From NCBI GenBank assembly GCA_019694555.1, contig JAIBBS010000080.1:1-34649 (forward strand): a stretch of 34,649 nt of DNA, given 5' to 3'. Positions 1-6,990 of this stretch are shown one piece after another. A program made the translations under genes and the position numbers. Numbering within the stretch: the first letter of the stretch is position 1; each line of letters opens with the position of its first letter. Below the pieces are notes generated by a model, which worked only from the letters and a program-made list of their open reading frames with translations, did not search any database and was not told the DNA's origin. This DNA comes from Nannocystaceae bacterium (lineage in GTDB: Bacteria; Myxococcota_A; Polyangia; Nannocystales; Nannocystaceae).

Positions 1-1
1 C

Positions 2-211
2 AGTCCCGACGGGAAAGACTGGACCAACCTGACGTATCTCGCGCAGCAGACCGACGGGCTGCTGGGGTTGCCGCCCGGTGCATTCACGTTCTTCGACGAG
101 CCCGGCGTGGGCACGTGGCACTACGACGTGCATGCAGCGACGTTCCAGAGCGCGACGCTCCAGTTCGCCGGCGTGCGGCTCGTCGCGCAATCGCTCGGCG
201 GTGCGCCGTGA
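2..211 (+). CDS. C-terminal end of an unknown protein (partial)
   Basis: An open frame enters from the left edge and runs for 69 codons to a TGA, with no stop before it. The residues read as ordinary protein (for example FTFFDEPGVGTWHYDVHAAT followed by LQFAGVRLVAQSL), a beta-rich pattern that fits an extracellular or envelope protein. I do not recognise the family. The last bases overlap the GTG start of the next gene in a GTGA junction, which suggests translational coupling with the small lipoprotein that follows. The start and N-terminal domains lie outside the window, so no function can be assigned. Confidence 0.6.
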   Translation, partial: SPDGKDWTNLTYLAQQTDGLLGLPPGAFTFFDEPGVGTWHYDVHAATFQSATLQFAGVRLVAQSLGGAP

Positions 212-432
212 CCCGGCGCGTGCGAATCGTGCTGTTGCTCGCCCCGCTCGTCGGGTGCTTCGACCCCTCGCGGAATCAACCAAGCGCGACGACGGACGCG
301 AGCACGACGGACGCGAGCACGACGGACGCGAGCACGACGGACGCGAGCACGAGCAGCGACGACACGACCGACGGCGGCTGCAGCCCCGGCGTCTTCGGCG
401 AGGTCGCCTGGGACGGCGCCTGCTTCCAGTGA
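208..432 (+). CDS. Small Thr/Asp/Ser-repeat lipoprotein
   Basis: A 74-residue protein starting at a GTG that overlaps the upstream stop (GTGA). The N-terminus is basic (RRVR), then a hydrophobic stretch ends in the lipobox LVGC with the lipid-accepting cysteine at residue 17. The mature part is almost wholly a low-complexity spacer: TTDAS is repeated four times (residues about 28-47), followed by an Asp/Ser/Thr tract and a short tail with two cysteines. Such linkers normally tether a domain to a membrane, but here almost no domain follows, so it may be a short surface lipoprotein or a truncated remnant. The function is unknown. Confidence 0.6.
   Translation: MTRRVRIVLLLAPLVGCFDPSRNQPSATTDASTTDASTTDASTTDASTSSDDTTDGGCSPGVFGEVAWDGACFQ
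289..348 (+). repeat. In-frame 15-bp tandem repeat, 4 copies
   Basis: The unit acgacggacgcgagc occurs four times head to tail without mismatch and encodes the TTDAS repeats of the lipoprotein. A 15-bp unit keeps the reading frame, so slippage would change the linker length without breaking the gene. Confidence 0.85.
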
Positions 433-480
433 CGCGCCTCGCCGCGCGGTCGGCTTCGAGACCTGTCCAGCGCGAACAGG

Positions 481-528
481 GGTGCCAGATCAGGTGCCAG
501 ATCCGGTGCCAGATCCGGTGCCAGATCA
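481..528. repeat. 12-bp tandem repeat GGTGCCAGATCM, 4 copies
   Basis: Four adjacent copies of ggtgccagatc plus a or c fill 48 bp in the gap between the convergent small lipoprotein and the frameshifted minus-strand gene. The unit does not continue either reading frame. Each copy contains a GATC. Its reverse complement begins GATCTGGCACC, a form that resembles extragenic repeats in other large genomes; that link is an impression and was not searched. The rest of 433-572 holds nothing I can assign. Confidence 0.8.
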
Positions 529-572
529 GACCGGCGACATGGGTGACACTCGCCTCAGGGGCGTCGCCGCCG

Positions 573-862
573 TCACAGCGTCACGGGCGTGATCGTGCAA
601 CTCTGGAAGTCCCAGGACTTGTTCTCGGCCGTGTGATACAGCCAAACGGACACGTCCTTCAGGCCGCTCGGTGGCAGTGCGAACGTGACGTGGTGCTTCG
701 ACACCTTCAGCGAGGATGCGAGCAGCAGGACACCGAACGCTTCGTGAGCGGCTTGGCGGCCGGGGCGGTCTCCACCGCCGCTGCAGCGCCGGCGAGGGCG
801 TCCTGCACGAGCAGCACGGTGGCAGGGAGCGTCAGGGCGAGGGCCAGGGTCAGCGTTCGCAT
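573..862 (-). pseudogene. Small secreted protein, apparently frameshifted
   Basis: From an ATG at 862 a clear signal peptide is encoded (MRTLTLALALTLPATVLLV, with predicted cleavage after DALAG), but this frame stops at 707. The neighbouring frame is open through the same region and continues with protein-like sequence, HHVTFALPPSGLKDVSVWLY and then ending in CTITPVTL, to a TGA at 575-573. The second frame has no good start of its own. The simplest reading is one secreted protein of about 96 residues broken by a single-base indel near 710-740, either a real mutation or a sequencing error. The C-terminal part looks beta-stranded. The family is not recognised. Confidence 0.5.
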
Positions 863-990
863 CGTCCAGGGGTAGACGAGCGCCTGCCGCGGGCGTGACC
901 GGGCCTGCGCAATCGCGTGCTGCGCCGCCTCTGGCATCGACCTGCGCGTGCGCGCGGCCGTGCCGCGACGCGCCTCCTGCTGCGCCTCAC

Positions 991-1446
991 TCAGCACTGC
1001 GGATCGAGCGGCACGCACTGCGCCAGCTCGACGCCGTCGACCGAGACCACGAGCGCGCAGTCGAAGGCCTGCCCGCAGCCGGCCTCGGGACACGAGATCA
1101 CGCAGCGTGGGCCGACCGCGCCGAGGTCGACGCAGTTGTCGAAGTCGTCGCCGCACTGGGTGTCGGCGCTGCACGACTGGCACGAAAACGGCGAGCCGCC
1201 GGTGGTGTCGCCCAGGCTCCCGCCGCCGGAGTCGCTGCCATCGCTGGCCGCGGTGCCGGCTTGGGTCGCGTCGCCCATGGCGGTGCCACCGTGATCACCG
1301 CCGCCGCCCGTGCTCGCGCCGCTGCCGTCGCCGCGATCCGTGGTCGCAGTGCTGGTGCTGGTGTCGCCGGCGTCGTCGCGCACGACGTAGTCGTTCACGC
1401 AGCCGGATCCCAGCAGCAGCAGCAGCAGCGCGCCGCGATGCGTCAT
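991..1446 (-). CDS. Cys-rich hypothetical lipoprotein
   Basis: A 151-residue protein from the ATG at 1446 (a GTG three codons upstream is possible). Residues 1-16 form a lipoprotein signal with the lipobox GSGC at Cys16. Residues about 25-85 are a Gly/Ser/Thr/Asp-rich linker. The C-terminal 65 residues hold about ten cysteines in close spacing (CQSC, CGDDFDNC, CVISCPEAGCGQ), which suggests a small disulfide-stabilised extracellular domain. Similar short Cys-rich modules follow such linkers in myxobacterial lipoproteins. It lies just downstream of the DUF1552 gene on the same strand and may be co-transcribed with it. The function is unknown. Confidence 0.75.
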   Translation of the reverse strand: MTHRGALLLLLLGSGCVNDYVVRDDAGDTSTSTATTDRGDGSGASTGGGGDHGGTAMGDATQAGTAASDGSDSGGGSLGDTTGGSPFSCQSCSADTQCGDDFDNCVDLGAVGPRCVISCPEAGCGQAFDCALVVSVDGVELAQCVPLDPQC

Positions 1447-1470
1447 CGACCCCACGCTAGCACGCCGCGG

Positions 1471-2865
1471 TCACAGCAGCAGCCCATCGAGCAGGCCCGG
1501 CAGCTCGCCGAAGTCCTCGTCGACGCCGACCGCGTGCATCGCGGTCTGCCACACGTTGCACGGGTGTGCGCCCGACGGCGCGAGGATGTGCTCGCCCATG
1601 CGCAGGATCGACGGGCTGCCGGCGATGGGCATCGCCATGTTCGACGAGCCATGTCCCGAGGGTCCACCGGAGTTGGTCATCACCACGACGGTGTCGTCGA
1701 GCATGGTGCCGCCGGTGGGCAGCGCGGTGTCGGCGAGCTTCTGCACCAGCCGCGCGAAGAAGCTCGCGTGCCACGAGGTGACCTGCGCCCAGATCGTGTC
1801 GACGCCGGGAAAGTCGACGTGGGTGAGATCGTGCATCTCGTAGGTCACGCCCCACAGCGGCTCGAGGCTCATCACCGACTGTTCGTGCGACAGCATCAGC
1901 GTGGCCACGCGTGTCAGATCGCAGACCAGCGCCATGTGGACGAGGTCCACGAACACGGCGGCGCGCGCGTCCTCGTCGGAGTAGCCGGTCGTGGCGTTCT
2001 GTGCGGTGCTGGCGTGGTTGGTCTGCGCCGGATCGGGACCGGGGTCCGGCAGCGCCTCGCACCCCTGGGCGCTGGTGTCGGGGATGTCTGCCAACCGCGT
2101 CTCGAGATCGCGGATCTGATCGAAGTGCTGCTCGAGCCGCATGCGGTCGGCAGTGCCGACCTTCGCGAGCAGGCGGTCGCCGCGATCCTCGACCAGGTCG
2201 AGCACCGACAGCCGACGCTGCAGCAGCTTCTGCTGCGCCTCGAGGTCGGCCGGGTTGGCCGCGCCGCCGCTGGGTTGGAAGTTCATGAACATCGACTGCC
2301 ACGCGAGCTGGGGGCTCGCCTGCGCGACGCGGGCGGTTCCGCCGTCGCCGTAGGACATGACGGTCTTGATGCCGGCGTCGCCGGCACGATAGCCATCGGG
2401 CTGCGCGCAGTACTCGAGCGATCGGTAGTGCGTGTCGGCGCCCAGCGCCGCGGCCACGCGTTGATCGGCGGTCGCGCTGTGCGGCAGGCCGTAGTCCTCG
2501 TTGGTCGAGCGCCAGCCGGTCAGCACCGGCTTCATGATGTTGCCGTGGTGCGGGTTGGCCTTGCCGCCCGGCGGTGTCGCGCCCGCGCCCGCGCTCGCGA
2601 TCTCGAGCCCGCTGACGATCGAGATGTGGTCGCGCACCGCCTCGAGCGAGGCGAGTCCGGCGGGCATGGTGTAGCCGGCACCGCTGCCGCTGGGAACGCA
2701 GCTGTGCTGTTCGATGCCCGCGAACATCGCGACGAAGCGCTTGGGGCCGTTGCCGGCCGCCCACGCGCGACGCGGCAACATCGCCTCGAGCCAGGGCAAC
2801 GCGATCGCGGCACCGCCGAGACCACGCAGGAACAGACGCCGGGACAGGGGTTTGGTCGTCGTCAT
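1471..2865 (-). CDS. Tat-exported DUF1552 family protein
   Basis: A 464-residue protein of the DUF1552 family, found with DUF1592/1588 proteins in Myxococcota and Planctomycetes and lacking a defined function. It begins with a twin-arginine signal (SRRLFLRG near residues 8-15, then a hydrophobic stretch ending at AWAAG), so it is probably exported folded, as redox or metal enzymes often are. The mature part has family-like features: RFVAMFAGIEQHS, a HHGNIMKPVLTGW stretch and the C-terminal VVVMTNSGGPSGHGSSNMAM. The start was placed at ATG 2865, because AAGGAG sits six bases before it. An ATG at 2880 would add five residues but lacks a good Shine-Dalgarno. It is tightly coupled to the upstream lipoprotein gene. 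Confidence 0.88.
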   Translation of the reverse strand: MTTTKPLSRRLFLRGLGGAAIALPWLEAMLPRRAWAAGNGPKRFVAMFAGIEQHSCVPSGSGAGYTMPAGLASLEAVRDHISIVSGLEIASAGAGATPPGGKANPHHGNIMKPVLTGWRSTNEDYGLPHSATADQRVAAALGADTHYRSLEYCAQPDGYRAGDAGIKTVMSYGDGGTARVAQASPQLAWQSMFMNFQPSGGAANPADLEAQQKLLQRRLSVLDLVEDRGDRLLAKVGTADRMRLEQHFDQIRDLETRLADIPDTSAQGCEALPDPGPDPAQTNHASTAQNATTGYSDEDARAAVFVDLVHMALVCDLTRVATLMLSHEQSVMSLEPLWGVTYEMHDLTHVDFPGVDTIWAQVTSWHASFFARLVQKLADTALPTGGTMLDDTVVVMTNSGGPSGHGSSNMAMPIAGSPSILRMGEHILAPSGAHPCNVWQTAMHAVGVDEDFGELPGLLDGLLL

Positions 2866-2871
2866 CGGAGA

Positions 2872-2877
2872 CTCCTT
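2872..2877 (-). promoter_or_regulatory. Ribosome binding site deciding the DUF1552 start
   Basis: On the minus strand AAGGAG lies six bases before the ATG at 2865, inside the stop-codon region of the upstream DUF1592-type gene. It favours the start that gives a short n-region before the Tat motif. Confidence 0.65.
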
Positions 2878-4529
2878 CATTGCAGGCGGCGGTGGCGGAA
2901 CGCGTCGCTGGTCACCAGCGACAGCAGCAGCGACGCGGCGTCGTCGGTGTCCTCGAAGCGCGCGGTGAGCTGGGTCAGCAGATCGTCGTCGTCGTCGGTG
3001 GGTACGCGGCCGATCGCGAACTGCAGCATGTTGCGCGTGTAGCAGCCCTCGAGCTCGCCGCTTTCGAGCAGCAGCTCGCCCAACGCGCCGGCGCCGGCGA
3101 AGTCACCGACACCGGTGAGCGTGCCGTGGCCATCGATGCTGCACTCGGGTCGGCCCGGTTCGCTCGTGCGCCACTGGCCCTCGGGTCCGTAGTTCTCGAG
3201 TCCGAACCCGATCGTGTCGATGATGCCGTGGCACGACGAGCACTCGCTCTTGTCGCGCATGTCGTAGCGCTCGAGCTTGCACGCGTCGGCCGGGCCGCCG
3301 GTCGGCGGCAGCCCGGTGTCGACCTGCGGTGGTGGTGGCGGGATCTCGTGGCACAGCAGCCGCGTCCAGATCGCCTTGCCGCGCTCGGTCGGCGAGGTGT
3401 CGCCGAACTTGGCTCCGAGCGACAGCAACGTGCCGTGCGAGAGCACGCCGCGTCGCCGCACGTCGGGGTAGTCGACCCAGCCCGGCGTGCCGCCCGGCAG
3501 CGGGATCTCGTAGTGCGCCGCACTCGTCGCGTCGAGCCAGGTCTGCTCGCTGGTGAAGATCGTGGACCACGCACCGTCGGCGAGGGCGCGCTCGAGCACC
3601 GCGTCGGTCTCCGCCCGCAGCGATGCCGCGAGCGCCGGCGTCATCGCGAGGTTCTCGTAGCCCAGCCACAACGCGTGCATGCGCTGCAGCTGTCGCAGCG
3701 CGCGGCGATCCTGCAGCAGCCCGAGCGCGACCTCGGCCGCGCCTGCACCGTCGTCGAGCGCACCGGCGGCGGCGCGATCGAGCAGCGCGTCGTCGGGCAC
3801 GGTGCCCCACAACGTGAGCGCCAATCGGGTCGCCAGCTCGTAGGCGTCGAGCTGGACGAGATCGTCGCGATCGGCGACCGGCGTGCCGATCTCGATGCGG
3901 TAGAGGAAGCGCGCATCGAGCAGCAACGCGGTCGCGACCATGCGCGCGGCGACGTCGAAGTCGGCGTCCTCCACCGCGAAGCTCGAGAATGCCGCGTACG
4001 CGTCGAGCTCGTCGGGCTCGAGCGGGCGCCGCAGCACGCGGCGACCGAAGCGCTCCGCGAAGCTGCGCAGGCAGGCGGCATCGTCGGGGCCGGCCGGGCT
4101 GCAGCCCATCAACGCGTCACGGCGCGCGTGATCGGAGACGATGCGGTCGGCCACGCCCTCGGCGATCGCGAACATCCCTTCCACCAGCGGACCCGAGGGC
4201 TCCTGCAGCGCGGCGTCGTTGTCGTAGGGCGTGGTGCCGTCGCCGGGCAACACGGCGATGAGCGGGGCGATCTCGTCGGCGGGCAACCCCGTGAGATCGA
4301 CCAGCGCCGCCTGCAGCTCGGCGCGGCTGAGTCGGCGCAGTGCGATCGGGCCCAGCGCATCGGCGTCCCCGATCTCTCCCGGTGCCCCTGCGTCGGTGGA
4401 ACCGCCGCCATCGCTCGATCCACCCGCGCTCGCGTCGAGCTCGTCACCGCCCGCGCCGTGCACATGGCCACCGCCGGCACAGGCGAACGACGCGAACGAA
4501 GCAGCCAGGAGCAGGACGTGTCGATGCAT
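2877..4529 (-). CDS. DUF1592/DUF1588/DUF1595-type c-heme-like lipoprotein
   Basis: A 550-residue protein with a lipoprotein signal (lipobox FAC, Cys17) and a Gly/Ser/Asp linker to about residue 55. The domain order then matches the planctomycete/myxobacterial cytochrome-like families. LRRLSRAELQAALVDLTGL is DUF1587-like, FGRRVLRRPLEPDELDAYA is DUF1595-like, RFLYRIEIG with YELATRLALTLWG is DUF1592-like, and RRGVLSHGTLLSLGAK with LCHEIPPPPPQV is DUF1588-like. CSSCH near residue 430 is a possible covalent haem c site, and a DUF1585-like tail follows. Family members usually pair with a DUF1552 or DUF1501 protein, as here, where the stop lies in the 5' end of the DUF1552 gene. An envelope redox role is likely; the substrate is unknown. 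A GTAACG/GGCGAC promoter-like element lies just upstream. Confidence 0.87.
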   Translation of the reverse strand: MHRHVLLLAASFASFACAGGGHVHGAGGDELDASAGGSSDGGGSTDAGAPGEIGDADALGPIALRRLSRAELQAALVDLTGLPADEIAPLIAVLPGDGTTPYDNDAALQEPSGPLVEGMFAIAEGVADRIVSDHARRDALMGCSPAGPDDAACLRSFAERFGRRVLRRPLEPDELDAYAAFSSFAVEDADFDVAARMVATALLLDARFLYRIEIGTPVADRDDLVQLDAYELATRLALTLWGTVPDDALLDRAAAGALDDGAGAAEVALGLLQDRRALRQLQRMHALWLGYENLAMTPALAASLRAETDAVLERALADGAWSTIFTSEQTWLDATSAAHYEIPLPGGTPGWVDYPDVRRRGVLSHGTLLSLGAKFGDTSPTERGKAIWTRLLCHEIPPPPPQVDTGLPPTGGPADACKLERYDMRDKSECSSCHGIIDTIGFGLENYGPEGQWRTSEPGRPECSIDGHGTLTGVGDFAGAGALGELLLESGELEGCYTRNMLQFAIGRVPTDDDDDLLTQLTARFEDTDDAASLLLSLVTSDAFRHRRLQ

Positions 4530-4540
4530 GCGCCGCGTTC

Positions 4541-4566
4541 GTCGCCGAAGGGGGCGTCGTCGTTAC
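4541..4566 (-). promoter_or_regulatory. ECF-type promoter candidate of the DUF1592/DUF1552 genes
   Basis: On the minus strand GTAACG (4566-4561) is followed after 14 bases by GGCGAC (4546-4541). The same two blocks with the same spacing occur at 4591-4616 and 5368-5393 on the plus strand. The ATG at 4529 follows 11 bases after the second block, so the transcript would be nearly leaderless. An AAC-containing -35 is typical of ECF sigma promoters; assignment to the local sigma factor is inference. Confidence 0.45.
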
Positions 4567-4595
4567 GTCGCGCATCGTTGACGTCGCGATGTAAC
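4562..4595. promoter_or_regulatory. Imperfect 11-bp palindrome between divergent genes
   Basis: gttacgtcgcg at 4562-4572 and cgcgatgtaac at 4585-4595 are inverted copies with one mismatch and a 12-bp spacer. Each arm contains the GTAAC core of one divergent promoter candidate, so the two -35 elements point away from each other towards the genes at 4529 and 4688. It could be a pair of back-to-back promoters, or also an operator for a dimeric regulator. Confidence 0.45.
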
Positions 4596-4616
4596 GCGAT
4601 GCTCGGTGTCGGCAAC
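4591..4616 (+). promoter_or_regulatory. ECF-type promoter candidate of the Gly-rich surface protein
   Basis: GTAACG (4591-4596), 14 bases, then GGCAAC (4611-4616). The match to the element before the sigma gene extends to GATGTAACG at the first block and ACCCACC after the second. The start codon at 4688 follows 71 bases later. Confidence 0.5.
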
Positions 4617-4687
4617 CCACCGTCGTCGCCGGGCTGCTTGTGCCTTCGATGCGACGTGAAACGCCAACTCGACGAAGGGATCGGAAG

Positions 4688-5341
4688 ATGCGACGGCTGT
4701 TCCTTGCAACTGTGTGCGTGACGGGATGGATGCTGATGCCGACGGTGACCTGGGCCGGCGGCGGCAGTGCGGGCGCCGAAGGTGGCGGTGGCATGGGCGA
4801 CACCGGCGGTGGCATGGGCGACACCGGCGGTGGCATGGGCGACACCGGCGGCACCGGCATGGGCGACACCGGAGGCACGGGCGCAGGCGATGCCTCGGGG
4901 GGCGGCAGCGCAGGCGATGCCTCGGGAGGCGGCAGCGCGGGCGATGCCTCGGGAGGCGGCAGCGCGGGCGATGCATCGGGTGGCGGCAGCGCGGGCGATG
5001 CCTCGGGTGGCACCGGTGGCGAAACCGGTGGTGGTGGCGAGGCCACGGGTGCGACCGCGGCGAGCGAGGGCGGCAGTGCGGCGGACGACGGCAACGGCAG
5101 CGACAGCGGCTGGTGGGGCACGGAGTCGGCCGGGAATTCCGGCAGCGATGGCGACGGCGCGGGCGCGCCGGCGAGCGCGACCGAGGGCGCGGGCGAGAGC
5201 GGCGGTGGCAGCGAGGGCTCGGGCTCGGGCGGTCTCGACGAGAACGCAGGCTGCTCGATCGCGAGCGGCTCGCCCCGCGGGGCCGGCGCGGCATGGCTCG
5301 CATTCGCGGTCCTGGCGGCCCGTCGGCGGCGATCGGCGTGA
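4688..5341 (+). CDS. Gly-rich repeat surface protein with MYXO-CTERM-like tail
   Basis: A 217-residue secreted protein. A signal peptide (MRRLFLATVC through TVTWAGG, cleavage near residue 23) leads into repeats: GGMGDTG units, then four or five copies of a nine-residue SAGDASGGG unit encoded by 27-bp DNA repeats. A longer Gly/Ser/Asp region follows. The C-terminus has the tripartite MYXO-CTERM pattern of an invariant-type Cys (AGCSIASG), a short hydrophobic helix (AAWLAFAVLAA) and an Arg cluster (RRRRS). In known cases this marks cell-surface anchoring by a myxosortase. The start at 4688 was preferred to one 16 codons upstream because it begins directly with the signal peptide. It is probably a structural or spacer protein of the surface. 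It lies just before the ECF sigma gene and shares its promoter-like motif. Confidence 0.75.
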   Translation: MRRLFLATVCVTGWMLMPTVTWAGGGSAGAEGGGGMGDTGGGMGDTGGGMGDTGGTGMGDTGGTGAGDASGGGSAGDASGGGSAGDASGGGSAGDASGGGSAGDASGGTGGETGGGGEATGATAASEGGSAADDGNGSDSGWWGTESAGNSGSDGDGAGAPASATEGAGESGGGSEGSGSGGLDENAGCSIASGSPRGAGAAWLAFAVLAARRRRSA

Positions 5342-5367
5342 TGATGGGCGCGGCGGTCGGCGCGGAT

Positions 5368-5393
5368 GTAACGAGCGGACCGCCTCGGGCTAC
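5368..5393 (+). promoter_or_regulatory. ECF-type promoter candidate of the sigma gene
   Basis: GTAACG (5368-5373), 14 bases, then GGCTAC (5388-5393), continuing CCACC as at the 4591 site. If this is the promoter, the sigma factor must start downstream of it, at GTG 5440 or ATG 5449. Autoregulation is common for ECF sigma factors. Confidence 0.5.
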
Positions 5394-5448
5394 CCACCCG
5401 CCGCCGCCTCCCGTGTCCAGTGCCCGCGACCCCAACGTCGTGCCCCTG

Positions 5449-6039
5449 ATGCCCCGCGGCGCAGCGGTCGACGACGACGAAGCGCTCGTCGAGCGCGCGC
5501 GTCGTCACGACGCCGGCGCGTGGGCACAGCTGTACCGTCGTCACTACGCGGGGCTCTACCGCCACGTGCACGCACTGGTCGGTCGCGCCAACGTGGCCGA
5601 GGATCTCACGCAGGAGACCTTCGCACGCGCGTTGGTGGCGTTGCCGTCGTTCACGGGTCGCTCGAGCGTGGCGACGTGGCTGCACGGCATCGCGCTGAAC
5701 CTCGCGCGCACCGACTGGCGTTCGCTCGAGCGCGCCAGTCGTGCGCACGCCGAGCTCGCGCGCATGCCCGCGCGCGACGAGCACGAGCACGAAGGCGAGC
5801 ACGCGCTCGCCCGCTCGCAGCGCACGGCGCTGCTGTACGTGCTGCTCGATCAACTCTCTGCCTCGCTGCGCGAGGCGTTCGTGCTGCGATACGTCGAAGG
5901 CATGTCGGCGGCCGAGGCCGCCACCGCGCTGGGCATCGAGCCCGGCGCCGTCCGGGTGCGGGCCCATCGTGCGCGCGAGCAGATCGAGGCCGCGCTCGCG
6001 CGCGTGCACGCCGATGCGGCGCGTGGAGGTGATCCATGA
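5449..6039 (+). CDS. RNA polymerase ECF sigma factor
   Basis: A sigma-70 family ECF protein that directs RNA polymerase to a special promoter set. Region 2 is clear: AWAQLYRRHYAGLYRHV, then NVAEDLTQETFARALVAL, then TWLHGIALNLARTDWRS. Region 4 follows a short charged linker: LREAFVLRYVEGMSAAEAA, then ALGIEPGAVRVRAHRARE, the helix-turn-helix that reads the -35. ATG 5449 gives 196 residues, usual for the family. GTG 5440 or ATG 5341 are also in frame, but 5341 would lie upstream of the promoter-like element at 5368-5393. No clear Shine-Dalgarno decides between them. The next gene overlaps by ATGA and is a candidate membrane regulator of this sigma factor. Confidence 0.9.
   Translation: MPRGAAVDDDEALVERARRHDAGAWAQLYRRHYAGLYRHVHALVGRANVAEDLTQETFARALVALPSFTGRSSVATWLHGIALNLARTDWRSLERASRAHAELARMPARDEHEHEGEHALARSQRTALLYVLLDQLSASLREAFVLRYVEGMSAAEAATALGIEPGAVRVRAHRAREQIEAALARVHADAARGGDP
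6025..6029 (+). promoter_or_regulatory. Ribosome binding site of the sigma-linked membrane protein
   Basis: GGAGG six bases before ATG 6036, inside the end of the sigma gene. It is one of the strongest Shine-Dalgarno sites in the window and supports coupled translation of the pair. Confidence 0.7.
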
Positions 6040-6989
6040 GCGTGCCCGATCTCGAAGCCCTGCTCGCGGCCACGCGCGACGAGCTCGCCGCCGCGCCGAT
6101 GCCACCGGCCGCCGGCCTCGCGGACGTGTTCGCGCGGGCGCAGCGGTTCGACGGCACGCTCGCGCTGCCGATCGAGGAGGCCGCGCGGCTCGACGCGCTC
6201 GACGACGCCGCGCTCGCCCGCGTGGCGCGCATCGGATCGCTCGAGACGCTGTTGGCCAGCGCGCGCGAGGAGCTGGCCGCGCAACCCCACCCGCAGCGGG
6301 TCGCCGCACCGCCGGCGCGGGCGCGCAGCAAGGCCACGTGGCCGCTGGTGCTGGCCGCGATCGCAGCGGTGCTGGTGCTCGCGCTCGCGGTGACGGCCCG
6401 ATTGCGTCGCGACGCGCTCGACGAGGCCGCGCGCGGCGACTACTCGGGCGCGAACCAGACCGCGACCGAACCACCGTCCGCTCAGGTCGAGGTCACGCCG
6501 CCGCGTCGCGAGGCCGTGGTGGTGCCCAGCAGCGCGCCGGCCCCCACGCCGGTGCCGGTCGAGCCGCCGCCGGTCGCGGTGTCGCCGGTCGAGCCGGCGC
6601 GCCCCGAGGCGATCGACGTGGAGGCGAAGCTCGAACGGCTCGACGCGGCCGCGCGCGAGGCGTGGAAGCGTGGCGACCTCGTCGGTGCCGAGGCCTCGTT
6701 CGAGGCGTTGATCCGCGCGGGTGGACGCCGCGCCATCGTCGAGCTGGCCTTCGGCGATCGCTTCGAGCTGGCGCGCCAACGCGGGGACGCCACCGCCGAG
6801 GCCGCGCTGTGGCAGCGCTACGTGCGACGGTTCCCGCGCGGGCGCTACGTCGACGAGGCCCGCGCAGGGCTGTGCCGTCGCGCGAGCGGCGACGCGGCGC
6901 TGCAGTGCTGGCAGCGCTACCTCGACGATCGTCCCGAGGGTGCCTATCGTGATCAGGCCGTGGCGGCGCTGCGTGACGATCGGCAGTAG
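6036..6989 (+). CDS. Membrane protein with TPR-like outer domain, putative anti-sigma factor
   Basis: A 317-residue single-pass protein. Residues 1-100 are Ala/Glu-rich and likely cytoplasmic. A hydrophobic segment near 105-122 (LVLAAIAAVLVLALAVTA) crosses the membrane, and a Pro-rich linker spans about 145-190. The outer 120 residues are helical and repeat-like (AAREAWKRGDLVGAEASFEA, ALWQRYVRRFPRGRYVDEAR, LQCWQRYLDDRPEGAYRDQA), resembling TPR/YbgF-type modules. The start overlaps the sigma stop by ATGA with a strong GGAGG. Position and topology suggest an anti-sigma factor sensing the envelope. No zinc-binding HxxxCxxC motif is present, so it is not a classical ZAS protein. It is followed directly by a secreted protein gene in the same operon. 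Confidence 0.8.
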   Translation: MSVPDLEALLAATRDELAAAPMPPAAGLADVFARAQRFDGTLALPIEEAARLDALDDAALARVARIGSLETLLASAREELAAQPHPQRVAAPPARARSKATWPLVLAAIAAVLVLALAVTARLRRDALDEAARGDYSGANQTATEPPSAQVEVTPPRREAVVVPSSAPAPTPVPVEPPPVAVSPVEPARPEAIDVEAKLERLDAAAREAWKRGDLVGAEASFEALIRAGGRRAIVELAFGDRFELARQRGDATAEAALWQRYVRRFPRGRYVDEARAGLCRRASGDAALQCWQRYLDDRPEGAYRDQAVAALRDDRQ

Positions 6990-6990
6990 C

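Noticed and set aside
481..528. CRISPR array
   Set aside because: The units are only 12 bp, directly adjacent with no spacers, and no cas gene is present.
895..4721. Two long plus-strand open frames (715 and 613 codons)
   Set aside because: Both are antisense to the DUF1552 and DUF1592 genes, which have clear domains and export signals. The plus frames show no such features.
4714..5448. Sigma-factor frame extended upstream to 4714
   Set aside because: The upstream part is an out-of-frame reading of the Gly-rich repeat gene and is Arg/His-rich noise. Sigma region 2 begins after residue 10 from ATG 5449.
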